Of a DNA stretch of 64,000 bases, positions 52,480-60,327 are shown piece after piece. The notes below the pieces were generated by a model. The model was not told the DNA's origin. It saw only the letters and a program-made list of their open reading frames with translations, and did not search any database. Source of the DNA: CAXMRP01 sp965216515 (GTDB lineage Bacteria; Pseudomonadota; Alphaproteobacteria; Rhizobiales; Afifellaceae); assembly GCA_965216515.1 (NCBI GenBank), contig OZ244173.1:434001-498000 (forward strand). The letters are read 5' to 3'. A program made the position numbers and the translations under genes. Every line of letters starts with the position of its first letter. The first letter of the stretch is position 1.

Positions 52480-53516
52480 CCTGCCAAACCGGGACGCCAA
52501 TTCTTCAGGTGCGAAATCTCCGCAAGCAGTTTCCGGTGCGCGGTGGCCTGCTCAATCGGACGGTGTCCACCGTCAGCGCCGTCGATGATGTCTCTTTCGA
52601 TGTCCAAAAAGGCGAAACACTCGGCATTGTCGGCGAATCGGGCTGTGGCAAATCAACCGTGGCCCGTCTCCTCATGAGCCTTATTCCCAGGGATTCCGGC
52701 GATATTCGCCTGAACGGCGTGCCAATCGGCGGCGATCGGATGGCACCGGCTGCGCTCCGGGAGGCCCGCCGCCAGATACAAATGGTCTTCCAGGACTCAT
52801 TTTCATCGCTCAATCCGCGCATGCCGGTCGATGCGACGATCAGTTTCAATTCTGAAGTTCACGGGACGCCGCGTCGCCAGGCAAAGAATCAGGCTCACGA
52901 ATTGCTGGCCCGTGTGGGGTTGGATCCCCGGGTATTTGGAGCCCGTTACACCCATGAACTTTCCGGCGGCCAGCGACAACGCGTCAATATAGCCCGTGCA
53001 CTGGCGGTAGAGCCGAGACTATTGATCCTGGATGAAGCGGTGTCGGCGCTCGACAAATCGATTGAAGCGCAAGTTCTCAACCTCCTTGTTGACCTGAAGG
53101 CGGAACTCGACCTGACATTCGTGTTCATTTCCCATGATCTCAATGTCGTGCGGTATATTTGCGATCGGGTGCTCGTCATGTATCTGGGCAGGATTGTCGA
53201 ATTGGGTCCCGTGGAACAGGTCTACGGCGATCCGGTTCATCCGTACACGGCGGCGCTGCTGTCGGCGATGCCGAGCTACGATCCGGCGCGTCGGACATTG
53301 GAAGCGCCGCTGGAAGGTGAACCGCCAAATCCGATCGATCCGCCTGCCGGCTGCCGATTCCATACCCGATGCCAACTGGCCAGGGATGTCTGCAAGGCGC
53401 GTATTCCGCAGCTTGCACAATATGGCGCGAATGACCGGCATCTTGCCGCTTGTCACGTGCGCAATCCGCATCCGGCTTTGTCGGACCGGCCGGCGCGGAC
53501 CGGAGCAGGCCGATGA
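52476..53516 (+). CDS. Oligopeptide/dipeptide ABC transporter ATP-binding protein (DppF/OppF-like)
   Basis: 346 residues, overlapping the permease by ATGA. Walker A is GESGCGKST, the signature LSGGQRQR, Walker B LLILDEAVSALD and the H-loop FISHDLNVV. The C-terminal oligo_HPY zinc/ligand module (RCRFHTRC-like stretch CRFHTRCQLARDVC) is of the DppF type. With the DppD-like ATPase that follows it forms the heterodimeric motor for the importer. The D of the usual DEP is followed by E-A (DEAVSALD), as in OppF/DppF. Confidence 0.93.
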   Translation: MTCQTGTPILQVRNLRKQFPVRGGLLNRTVSTVSAVDDVSFDVQKGETLGIVGESGCGKSTVARLLMSLIPRDSGDIRLNGVPIGGDRMAPAALREARRQIQMVFQDSFSSLNPRMPVDATISFNSEVHGTPRRQAKNQAHELLARVGLDPRVFGARYTHELSGGQRQRVNIARALAVEPRLLILDEAVSALDKSIEAQVLNLLVDLKAELDLTFVFISHDLNVVRYICDRVLVMYLGRIVELGPVEQVYGDPVHPYTAALLSAMPSYDPARRTLEAPLEGEPPNPIDPPAGCRFHTRCQLARDVCKARIPQLAQYGANDRHLAACHVRNPHPALSDRPARTGAGR

Positions 53517-53528
53517 CAACCCCGAAAG

Positions 53529-54635
53529 ATGCAGTTCGCGCGCGCCGGCAAACCCGGTTCCGGATTGATCGGGTCGGGTACAACGCCTGTAGGAACGCTG
53601 GTAATCGCCATGGGTAAATCCGGCTCCGCGGCAGTGCGCCAAACCGACGCAAGCGTTTTGGAAGTCGATGATCTGCGCGTGCGCTTTGACGGGCGCGAAG
53701 GCACGATATTCGCGCTGAATGGCGTGAGTTTCGAGTTGCGGCGGGGCGAAGTCCTGTCAATCCTCGGCGAGTCCGGTTCCGGGAAGAGCGTCACCCTGCG
53801 CGCGCTCCTGCGATTGCTTCCGCCGGGGAAAAGCACGGTATCCGGACAGGCGCTGCTTCACGGCAAGGATCTGTTGCGTCTTGACCGGAAAGGCCTGGCG
53901 GACGTGCGCGGCAGTCGCATCGCGATGATCTTCCAGGAACCGCTATCGACGCTGGATCCGGTCTATTCGGTTGGGCATCAGATCACGGAGACGATCATGT
54001 TTCATGATCGTGTGAGCCGCGCCGAAGCGCGCCGCCGTGCGCTCCAGTTGCTTGACATGGTGCAAATCCCGTCGCCGGAACGACGGCTGGCGGCTTATCC
54101 GCATGAATTGTCGGGCGGAATGGCCCAGAGGGTGATGATCGCCCTTGCGCTTTCCTGCCGGCCGGATGTCCTGTTGGCGGACGAACCGACAACGGCACTT
54201 GATGTGACCGTCCAGATTCAGATCCTGCTGCTGCTGCGCAGGTTGCAGGAAGAATTGGGCATGTCGATTTTGTTCGTGACCCATGATGTCGGCGTGGCCT
54301 GTGAAATCGCCGACCGCGTGGCAATCATGTATGCCGGCAGATTTGTCGAAACGGGCCCGATAGGCGATGTCCTGCGCCAGCGCGCTCACCCCTACACTGA
54401 GAAGCTGCTGGCCTCCACCGTTGGCGGGATCACACCGGGCCAGCGCCTGGACGCAATCCGCGGTGCGCCGCCGGTTTTGACGCAAATCCCGAAAGGTTGC
54501 AGCTTTGCGTCGCGCTGCGAGTATCAGTTTGACCTGTGCACGAGCGGCGATCCCGGGAAAACGGAAATCGGCCGGGAGCATATTGTGAGGTGTTTCCTGC
54601 GCGGCGAGGGAAACCGAGCCGGGATGGAGGAATAG
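53529..54635 (+). CDS. Oligopeptide/dipeptide ABC transporter ATP-binding protein (DppD/OppD-like)
   Basis: 368 residues from the ATG at 53529, or 341 from the ATG at 53610, which fits the family better (the conserved start LEVDDLRVRFDG lies 17 residues on). Walker A is GESGSGKSV, the signature LSGGMAQR, Walker B VLLADEPTTALDVTVQ and the H-loop FVTHDVGVA. A C-terminal oligo_HPY region (CSFASRCEYQFDLC) completes the family. The gene pairs with the preceding DppF-like gene. Between 53513 and 53617 an overlapping 34-codon frame could couple translation from the previous gene to the ATG at 53610. Confidence 0.9.
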   Translation: MQFARAGKPGSGLIGSGTTPVGTLVIAMGKSGSAAVRQTDASVLEVDDLRVRFDGREGTIFALNGVSFELRRGEVLSILGESGSGKSVTLRALLRLLPPGKSTVSGQALLHGKDLLRLDRKGLADVRGSRIAMIFQEPLSTLDPVYSVGHQITETIMFHDRVSRAEARRRALQLLDMVQIPSPERRLAAYPHELSGGMAQRVMIALALSCRPDVLLADEPTTALDVTVQIQILLLLRRLQEELGMSILFVTHDVGVACEIADRVAIMYAGRFVETGPIGDVLRQRAHPYTEKLLASTVGGITPGQRLDAIRGAPPVLTQIPKGCSFASRCEYQFDLCTSGDPGKTEIGREHIVRCFLRGEGNRAGMEE

Positions 54636-55019
54636 TCCGGACGTCCACCTGTCGCGATCGTCGCGCTCGGTTTGGTCTGCAACTGCCGCCGAATTGGACT
54701 CTCATTGACATTGTCGCCGGTCGATCCGCAATTGCCAGCGCGCCGGACAGATGCGTGGCATGCGCCGTGCCGCCTTGCGCGCCAGGGAAAGGCGGACACT
54801 TGCCGGCCGCGCGGGTCCGGTCGCACCCGGTGGCGTGGCAAGTCCGTGGCGGCGCGATTTGATGGCAAATCAAAATCGAAATGACGGGATTGCGGAGCAA
54901 CGTGTCTGCGGCGATGATAACGCCTGCAACAGGAATCAGACGGCGATCCGGGCGGGCAGGGACTACGGTCGGCATCCGGTAGCCGATCCCGCCATTTTCG
55001 CGCGTTCCAAGGTGAATGT
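54636..55019. other. Intergenic region between peptide transporter operon and pyrC
   Basis: 384 bases with no recognisable gene. Open frames on both strands are of the kind expected at this GC and carry no domain. No terminator for the transporter operon and no clear promoter for pyrC could be picked out by eye; the pyrC ribosome site (AAGGTG) is at the right end. Confidence 0.5.
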
Positions 55020-56120
55020 ATGACGCCACTGACCATCCGGCGACCCGACGATTGGCACCTGCATCTGCGCGATGGCGCCATCCTCGATGCGGTATTGCCC
55101 TACACATCGGCACAGTTCGGCCGGGCGCTTGTCATGCCCAATCTTGTGCCGCCGCTGGTTACCACGGCCCAGGCGGCCGCCTACCGGCAGAGGATCCTGG
55201 CGGCGCGCCCTGCCGATCACGGCTTTACGCCGCTGATGACGCTCTACCTGACAGAAGAGACCGATCCCGGTGACGTGGCGGCCGGGTTCCGCGATGGCGT
55301 GTTGTCGGCCGTCAAGCTCTACCCGGCCGGCGCCACAACGAACTCCCAGAGTGGAGTGCGCGAGATCGAACGTGTATCCGGAACGCTCGAAAAAATGGCA
55401 TCGATCGGAATGCCGCTGTGCATTCACGGCGAGGTCACGGATCCGGAGGTCGACATTTTCGATCGGGAAGCGGTGTTTATCGATCGCGTGCTTCTGCCGT
55501 TGCGGCAAAGACTGCCGGAATTGCGCATTGTTCTGGAGCATGTCACCACCGCCGCCGGGGTGGAATTCGTCACCGCCCACGCCCATGCAACCGCAGCGAC
55601 CATCACGCCGCACCATCTGCTGATCAATCGCAACGCCATCCTCGCTGGCGGAATACGGCCGCACTATTACTGCTTGCCCGTGGCCAAGCGGGAAAGTCAC
55701 CGCCTGGCCCTGCGCGGCGCGGCGGCATCGGGTGATCCTCGGTTCTTCCTGGGTACCGATTCCGCCCCGCACACCGATCCGCTGAAGGAGAGCGCCTGCG
55801 GGTGCGCCGGGATATTCTGCGCGCCAAACGCGATTGCATGCCTGGCGCAGGTTTTCGAAGAGGAAAACGCGTTGAACAATCTTGAGCAGTTCCTGTCTCT
55901 GAACGGCGCCGCATTCTACGGGCAGGCGCCGAACCCGGAGACCATCACATTGCACCGGCAGGCGGAACCGGTGTCGTTTCCCGACAAGGTGCAATGCGCG
56001 CAAGGGTCGGTTACCGTCTTTGATCCGTTGACCGCAATCCATTGGAGCATCAGGGCCGGCAACGGCGTGGCGGAGGAAGGCGAAGCCGCGGGCACAGGCG
56101 ACAAGAAGTCGGGGCGCTGA
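55020..56120 (+). CDS. pyrC: Dihydroorotase (PyrC, class II type)
   Basis: 366 residues. Metal ligands are H13 and H15 in DDWHLHLRDG, the carboxylated lysine K99 in VLSAVKLYPAGATTNSQSGV and the histidines in CIHGEV and VLEHVTT; the Asp of LGTDSAPH is the catalytic base. It cyclises N-carbamoyl-aspartate to dihydroorotate in pyrimidine biosynthesis. The N-terminal MTPLTIRRPDDWH start matches E. coli PyrC. It stands upstream of the aromatic cluster without functional link. Confidence 0.95.
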   Translation: MTPLTIRRPDDWHLHLRDGAILDAVLPYTSAQFGRALVMPNLVPPLVTTAQAAAYRQRILAARPADHGFTPLMTLYLTEETDPGDVAAGFRDGVLSAVKLYPAGATTNSQSGVREIERVSGTLEKMASIGMPLCIHGEVTDPEVDIFDREAVFIDRVLLPLRQRLPELRIVLEHVTTAAGVEFVTAHAHATAATITPHHLLINRNAILAGGIRPHYYCLPVAKRESHRLALRGAAASGDPRFFLGTDSAPHTDPLKESACGCAGIFCAPNAIACLAQVFEEENALNNLEQFLSLNGAAFYGQAPNPETITLHRQAEPVSFPDKVQCAQGSVTVFDPLTAIHWSIRAGNGVAEEGEAAGTGDKKSGR

Positions 56121-56210
56121 TGGTCGCGCGCGGCAATGCGACCGGCGGCGAAACGCCATTTGCGACAGCGCGGCCGAACAGCCGACGCCGGATCGGCCAA
56201 GGAGGAGTTT

Positions 56211-57161
56211 ATGTCAAAGGCCTTTGCCTCTCAGGGTGACCTCAGCGAAAAGAAGACCAGCTTTACCGAGGTCGGGCGCGATGTCTGGGCCTTTACCGCG
56301 GAAGGCGATCCCAATTCCGGCGTCATAATCGGCGATGACGGCGTCATGGTCATCGAGGCGCAGGCGACGCCGCGGCTGGCAGGCAAGGTGATCGAAAAGA
56401 TCCGGGAGGTTACCGACAAGCCGATCACACATCTTGTCCTCACGCATTATCACGCGGTTCGGGTGCTCGGTGCCGCCGCCTACAACGCACCGCAGATCAT
56501 CATGTCCGACAAGACCCGTGCCATGGTCGCGGAACGGGGGCAGGAGGACTGGGACAGCGAATTTCAACGCTTTCCCAGGTTGTTTGAAGGCCATGAAAGC
56601 ATACCTGGCCTGACATGGCCGACAACGACCTTTTCCAATTCAATGACCGTGTTTCTGGGACAGCGAAAGGTTGAGATCAAACATCTCGGCCGGGCGCATA
56701 CGGCGGGAGACTGTGTAATCTGGCTGCCCGACGAACAGGTGATGTTCACCGGCGATATCGTGGAATATCACTCCGCCTGCTATTGCGGCGACGGGCATTT
56801 TCAGGATTGGGGACCGACGCTGGATGCGGTGAAGGCTTACGATCCGCAATCGATCGCGCCGGGCCGCGGTGATGCGCTCATCGGTTCCGATATGGTGGAT
56901 GCCGCGCTTGCGGCAACGCGTGATTTCATTGACAGCACCTATCGTCCGGTCGCCCGGGTGGCGGCGCGCGGTGGCCGGCTGAAAGACGCATGGGACGCCG
57001 TCAGGGAAACCTGCGACGCCAAATTCGGAGATTATGCGATCTACGAGCATTGTCTGCCGTTCAACGTCTCCCGCGCCTATGACGAGGCGCGCGGCATCGA
57101 CACGCCGCGTATCTGGACCGCCGAACGCGATCTGGAGATGTGGAGCGCCCTTCAGGGGTGA
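56211..57161 (+). CDS. Metallo-beta-lactamase-fold protein with altered metal motif
   Basis: 316 residues from the ATG at 56211, with the near-ideal ribosome site AAGGAGGAG; a longer frame to 56136 was rejected. The fold shows VGRDVWAFTAEGDPNSGVII, LVLTHYHAVRVLGAAAY, HLGRAHTAGDCVIW, MFTGDIVEY and IAPGRGDALIG. The usual H-x-H-x-D-H is H79-x-H81-x-V83-R84. H163 and the bridging D182 are kept, but the last ligand of a PGHG motif is R219. Site 1 thus remains and site 2 is lost. It begins the aromatic cluster and lies 22 bases before the flavin monooxygenase gene. Its substrate is unknown; perhaps a lactone or thioester of the pathway. Confidence 0.85.
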   Translation: MSKAFASQGDLSEKKTSFTEVGRDVWAFTAEGDPNSGVIIGDDGVMVIEAQATPRLAGKVIEKIREVTDKPITHLVLTHYHAVRVLGAAAYNAPQIIMSDKTRAMVAERGQEDWDSEFQRFPRLFEGHESIPGLTWPTTTFSNSMTVFLGQRKVEIKHLGRAHTAGDCVIWLPDEQVMFTGDIVEYHSACYCGDGHFQDWGPTLDAVKAYDPQSIAPGRGDALIGSDMVDAALAATRDFIDSTYRPVARVAARGGRLKDAWDAVRETCDAKFGDYAIYEHCLPFNVSRAYDEARGIDTPRIWTAERDLEMWSALQG

Positions 57162-57183
57162 GCGGCGAGATCGGCAGGTAGAA

Positions 57184-58806
57184 ATGCTTCAGGATCGCTA
57201 TTCCCTCGCATTCAGGCTCTATCCCTATGAGCGTTCGGCCGATCAGGATGCGGCTGCGCCGGTTCGCCACACCGTCGTGGTGATGGGAGGCGGCCCGATC
57301 GGTGTCGCCATGGCGCTGGACCTCGGGCTTCAGGGCATACCGGTTGTCGTGCTGGACGATCATGAAGGCATCGGCATGGGCAGCCGGGCGATCTGTTTTT
57401 CCAAACGATGCCTGGAGATCGCCGACCGGTATGGGTGCGGCGAGCCGATGCTGGACAAGGGGGTCGTGTGGAACCTCGGCAAGGTTTTTCACGGTCACCG
57501 CAAGATCTACGAATTCAATCTGTTGGCTGAGGAGGGGCACAAATATCCTGCCTTCATCAATCTCCAGCAGCCGTATTTTGAGAAGTTCATCGTCGAACGG
57601 GTCCGCGCTGCCCAGGCGGACGGGGCGCCGATCGAACTGCGCGGCGGCAACCGGGTGGATGCCGTCGATATCAGGGACGACCATGTCGGCCTGAGTGTCA
57701 TGACGCCGGATGGCCCTTACAGGCTAGAAGCGGATTGGCTGATCGGATGCGACGGCGCAGGCTCGCCGCTGCGTTCCATGATGGGCCTGGAGTTCGAGGG
57801 GCGTATCTTTCAAGACAGCTTCCTGATCGCCGATATCAGGATGAAGGCCGATTTTCCCACCGAGCGCTGGTTCTGGTTCGAACCGCCGTTCCGTTCCGGC
57901 GCATCGACGCTTCTGCACAAACAGCCCGACGATGTGTGGCGGATCGATTTCCAGATCGGATGGGACGTCGACCGCGAGGAGGAATTGAAGGAAAAGAACA
58001 TTCGCGCCCGGCTCGACGCGATGTTGGGGACAGAGGTCGAATACGAACTCGTCTGGTCCTCCATCTACACCTTCCAGTGCCGGCGCATGCGCAAGTTTCG
58101 CCACCGGCGCGTGATCTTCGCCGGTGATGCGGCCCACCAGGTCTCGCCGTTCGGTGCGCGCGGCGCCAATTCCGGCATCCAGGACATCGACAATCTGGGC
58201 TGGAAACTGGGATTTGTGATCAACGGCAAGGCGCCGGACGGCCTGCTGGATACCTATGATCTGGAACGCATCCACGGCGCCGATGAGAACATCCTCAACT
58301 CCACGCGGGCAACGGATTTCATCACCCCCAAGTCGAAGGCCAGTCAGATCTTCCGCAACGCCGTCCTGGATCTCGCAGAACACCATGCGTTCGCCCGGCC
58401 GCTTGTCAATTCCGGCCGGCTGTCGCTACCGTGCACCTATGATGGCTCGCCGCTCAACGGGCCCGACACATTGCCCGGCGGGCCATCGCGAACCCGCCCC
58501 GGCAGCCCCTGTCCGGACGCTCCCCTTGACGGGGGATTTCTGCTCGGCAGCCTCGGCGATGTCTTTGCCATCCTTGCGATCGACACCGAAGCGCCGTCGC
58601 GCCTTGACGAATCCGGCCTCACGGCGATCGGCATGCGCGTGACCGCCGCCGATGATCCGGAGGGTGGCCTTGCCAGACGATATTTGGGCGGTTCGAAATC
58701 GGCGGTTTACCTGATCCGGCCCGATCAGCATGTGGCCGCGCGATGGGAAAATTACGATGACGCCGCGGTTCGCGCCGCATTGCGCAAGGCATGCGGGAAG
58801 GAGTAG
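57184..58806 (+). CDS. FAD-dependent aromatic monooxygenase (MhpA/PheA-like)
   Basis: 540 residues from the ATG at 57184 (a longer frame overlaps the preceding gene). The FAD-binding motif is VVVMGGGPIGVAMALDL (glycines at 35-40), the DG motif is LIGCDGAGSPLRS and the late FAD motif GDAAHQVSPFGARGANSG. A thioredoxin-like C-terminal domain (about 440-540) is typical of phenol and 3-(3-hydroxyphenyl)propionate hydroxylases. It should hydroxylate an aromatic ring using NAD(P)H and oxygen. Its neighbours suggest a homogentisate-forming or related step, for example on 3-hydroxyphenylacetate; this is inference. Confidence 0.88.
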   Translation: MLQDRYSLAFRLYPYERSADQDAAAPVRHTVVVMGGGPIGVAMALDLGLQGIPVVVLDDHEGIGMGSRAICFSKRCLEIADRYGCGEPMLDKGVVWNLGKVFHGHRKIYEFNLLAEEGHKYPAFINLQQPYFEKFIVERVRAAQADGAPIELRGGNRVDAVDIRDDHVGLSVMTPDGPYRLEADWLIGCDGAGSPLRSMMGLEFEGRIFQDSFLIADIRMKADFPTERWFWFEPPFRSGASTLLHKQPDDVWRIDFQIGWDVDREEELKEKNIRARLDAMLGTEVEYELVWSSIYTFQCRRMRKFRHRRVIFAGDAAHQVSPFGARGANSGIQDIDNLGWKLGFVINGKAPDGLLDTYDLERIHGADENILNSTRATDFITPKSKASQIFRNAVLDLAEHHAFARPLVNSGRLSLPCTYDGSPLNGPDTLPGGPSRTRPGSPCPDAPLDGGFLLGSLGDVFAILAIDTEAPSRLDESGLTAIGMRVTAADDPEGGLARRYLGGSKSAVYLIRPDQHVAARWENYDDAAVRAALRKACGKE

Positions 58807-58809
58807 GGC

Positions 58810-59022
58810 ATGGCCAACCTCAACACCAGTCCGAACATCGACGATCCTGACGACTTCTATGCCGGGCTGATTGGTGCCCATGAAGGCCTGTCCGATGAGG
58901 AAAGCGCGGCATTCAACGCGCGCCTGGTGCTGGTCCTGGCCAACCATATCGGCGACGGAGACGTCCTTGCACAAGCGCTTGTCGCGGCGGTACGGCCGGC
59001 AGGCGCCGAGGATCCCGAATGA
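58810..59022 (+). CDS. DUF2783 protein
   Basis: 70 residues starting four bases after the monooxygenase stop. The sequence (DDPDDFYAGLIGAHEGLSDE, then ESAAFNARLVLVLANHIGD) is the DUF2783 family. This small soluble protein accompanies flavin monooxygenase genes near homogentisate dioxygenase in alphaproteobacteria. Function unknown; possibly an accessory to the monooxygenase. Confidence 0.85.
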   Translation: MANLNTSPNIDDPDDFYAGLIGAHEGLSDEESAAFNARLVLVLANHIGDGDVLAQALVAAVRPAGAEDPE

Positions 59023-59065
59023 CGCCGCGTGAAGCCGGCGGGCGCCATCGCGCTGGGAGGTTTCC

Positions 59066-59395
59066 ATGAGCGGGCAAACAGCACGCAACATTGTCCAACA
59101 GGCCGCGACGACCGGAACCGTTCCCGGTTACATGCCGGGATTCGGCAACGATCTTAAGACCGGGGCCTTGCCCGGCCCGCGTCCGCAGGCGATGAACAGC
59201 CCGCAAAACGCGCCTACGGGACGGTATTCGGAGCAGCGTTCCGGTACCGCATTCACCGCGCCCGGCCACCCGGTTCGTGCTTGGTTTGTTGTCTGGAGGA
59301 GATTGCCATGTATGTCGATTGCTTCGTCGTTCCTGTCCCGACCGCCAGGAAACAGGACTATATCCGCGCCTCGTGCCAGATTGCGGCGATATTGA
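59066..59395 (+). pseudogene. hmgA: Truncated homogentisate 1,2-dioxygenase (hmgA remnant)
   Basis: A 109-codon frame with a good GGGAGG ribosome site. The first ~67 residues read as the N-terminus of homogentisate 1,2-dioxygenase (YMPGFGNDLKTGALPGPRPQ, AMNSPQNAPTGRYSEQ, RSGTAFTAPG), a ~430-residue ring-cleaving iron enzyme. After about 59270 the similarity ends and the frame continues in unrelated sequence overlapping the start of the DUF1428 gene. The catalytic domain with its metal ligands is missing. The neighbours on both sides (monooxygenase, DUF2783, maiA, fahA) are pathway genes, so this looks like a deletion product rather than a chance match. Confidence 0.75.
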
Positions 59396-59685
59396 AAGAA
59401 CATGGCGCGCTTTCCGTCAGTGATTTCTGGGGCGATGACGTGCCGGCCGGCGAATCGACCTCGTTTGCCCGCGCGGTTCGACTGAAAGAGGACGAGACGG
59501 TTGCCATCGGTTGGAACGTGTATCCCGACCGCGCCACCCGCGACGCGTGCATGAAAGCCAGCATGGAAGACCCCCGGATGGACATTGCGTCGATGCCGTT
59601 CGACGGCCGGCGTGTGGTTTTTGGCGGGTTCAGCGCCATTGGCGAAACGGGATCCGCCGACGCCGACATTGGGCGGGAGAAATGA
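59308..59685 (+). CDS. DUF1428 family protein
   Basis: 125 residues from the ATG at 59308, with GGAGGAG nine bases upstream. The family pattern is clear (MYVDCFVVPVPTARKQDYIR, REHGALS-like stretch LKEHGALSVSDFWGDDV, DPRMDIASMPFDGRRVVFGG). DUF1428 (YbaA-like) members are small dimeric alpha/beta-barrel proteins of unknown function. It overlaps the hmgA remnant in another frame and its stop overlaps the maiA ATG (ATGA). Confidence 0.88.
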   Translation: MYVDCFVVPVPTARKQDYIRASCQIAAILKEHGALSVSDFWGDDVPAGESTSFARAVRLKEDETVAIGWNVYPDRATRDACMKASMEDPRMDIASMPFDGRRVVFGGFSAIGETGSADADIGREK

Positions 59686-60311
59686 AACTATACAGCTACT
59701 GGCGATCCACGACATCGTATCGTGTGCGCATCGCCTTGGGTCTCAAGGGGCTCGGCTGGGAGACGATACCGGTGGACCTGGCCGCCGGTGCGCAATGTTT
59801 GCCCGCCTTTACCGCCATTAATCCCGGACAAGGCGTGCCGGCGCTCGTTCTGGATGACGGGACGGTGCTTGTGCAATCGATGGCGATCCTGGAATGGCTG
59901 GAGGAATGTTACCCCGATCCGCCCCTGCTTCCGCGCGCCCCGGTTGCCCGGGCGCGGGTTCGCGCCGCGGCGCTTTCCATCGCCACAGACATTCACCCCG
60001 TTAACAACACGCGGGTGATCGCCCGTCTCACGCAGATGGGCCACGGCCAATCGGAAACGGCCGATTGGATGCGCGAATGGATGGCCCGCGGGCTTTCGGC
60101 GTTTGCGGCCATGATCGCGCCGGATACCCCGTATTCGTTTGGCCGATCGCCCGATCTGGCTGACCTGTGCCTTGTGGCCCAGCTTTACAATGCCCACCGC
60201 TGGGGCCTTGATCTGACGCCGTTCGGCCGTTTGACCGCCATTGAGGCGCGGTGCATGGCCCTGCCGGCGTTTGAATCCGCCCGGCCGGAAAACCAACCCG
60301 ATTCCGCATGA
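59682..60311 (+). CDS. maiA: Maleylacetoacetate isomerase (zeta-class glutathione transferase)
   Basis: 209 residues from the ATG at 59682, coupled to the preceding gene (ATGA). The thioredoxin-fold N-terminal domain carries the glutathione-activating segment YWRSTTSYRVRIALGLKGL and the QSMAILEWLEE motif, followed by an alpha-helical domain with HPVNNTRVIARL. It isomerises maleylacetoacetate to fumarylacetoacetate, the step after homogentisate ring cleavage, using glutathione. fahA follows 16 bases later. Confidence 0.93.
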   Translation: MKLYSYWRSTTSYRVRIALGLKGLGWETIPVDLAAGAQCLPAFTAINPGQGVPALVLDDGTVLVQSMAILEWLEECYPDPPLLPRAPVARARVRAAALSIATDIHPVNNTRVIARLTQMGHGQSETADWMREWMARGLSAFAAMIAPDTPYSFGRSPDLADLCLVAQLYNAHRWGLDLTPFGRLTAIEARCMALPAFESARPENQPDSA

Positions 60312-60327
60312 CAGGGACCCCCATACC

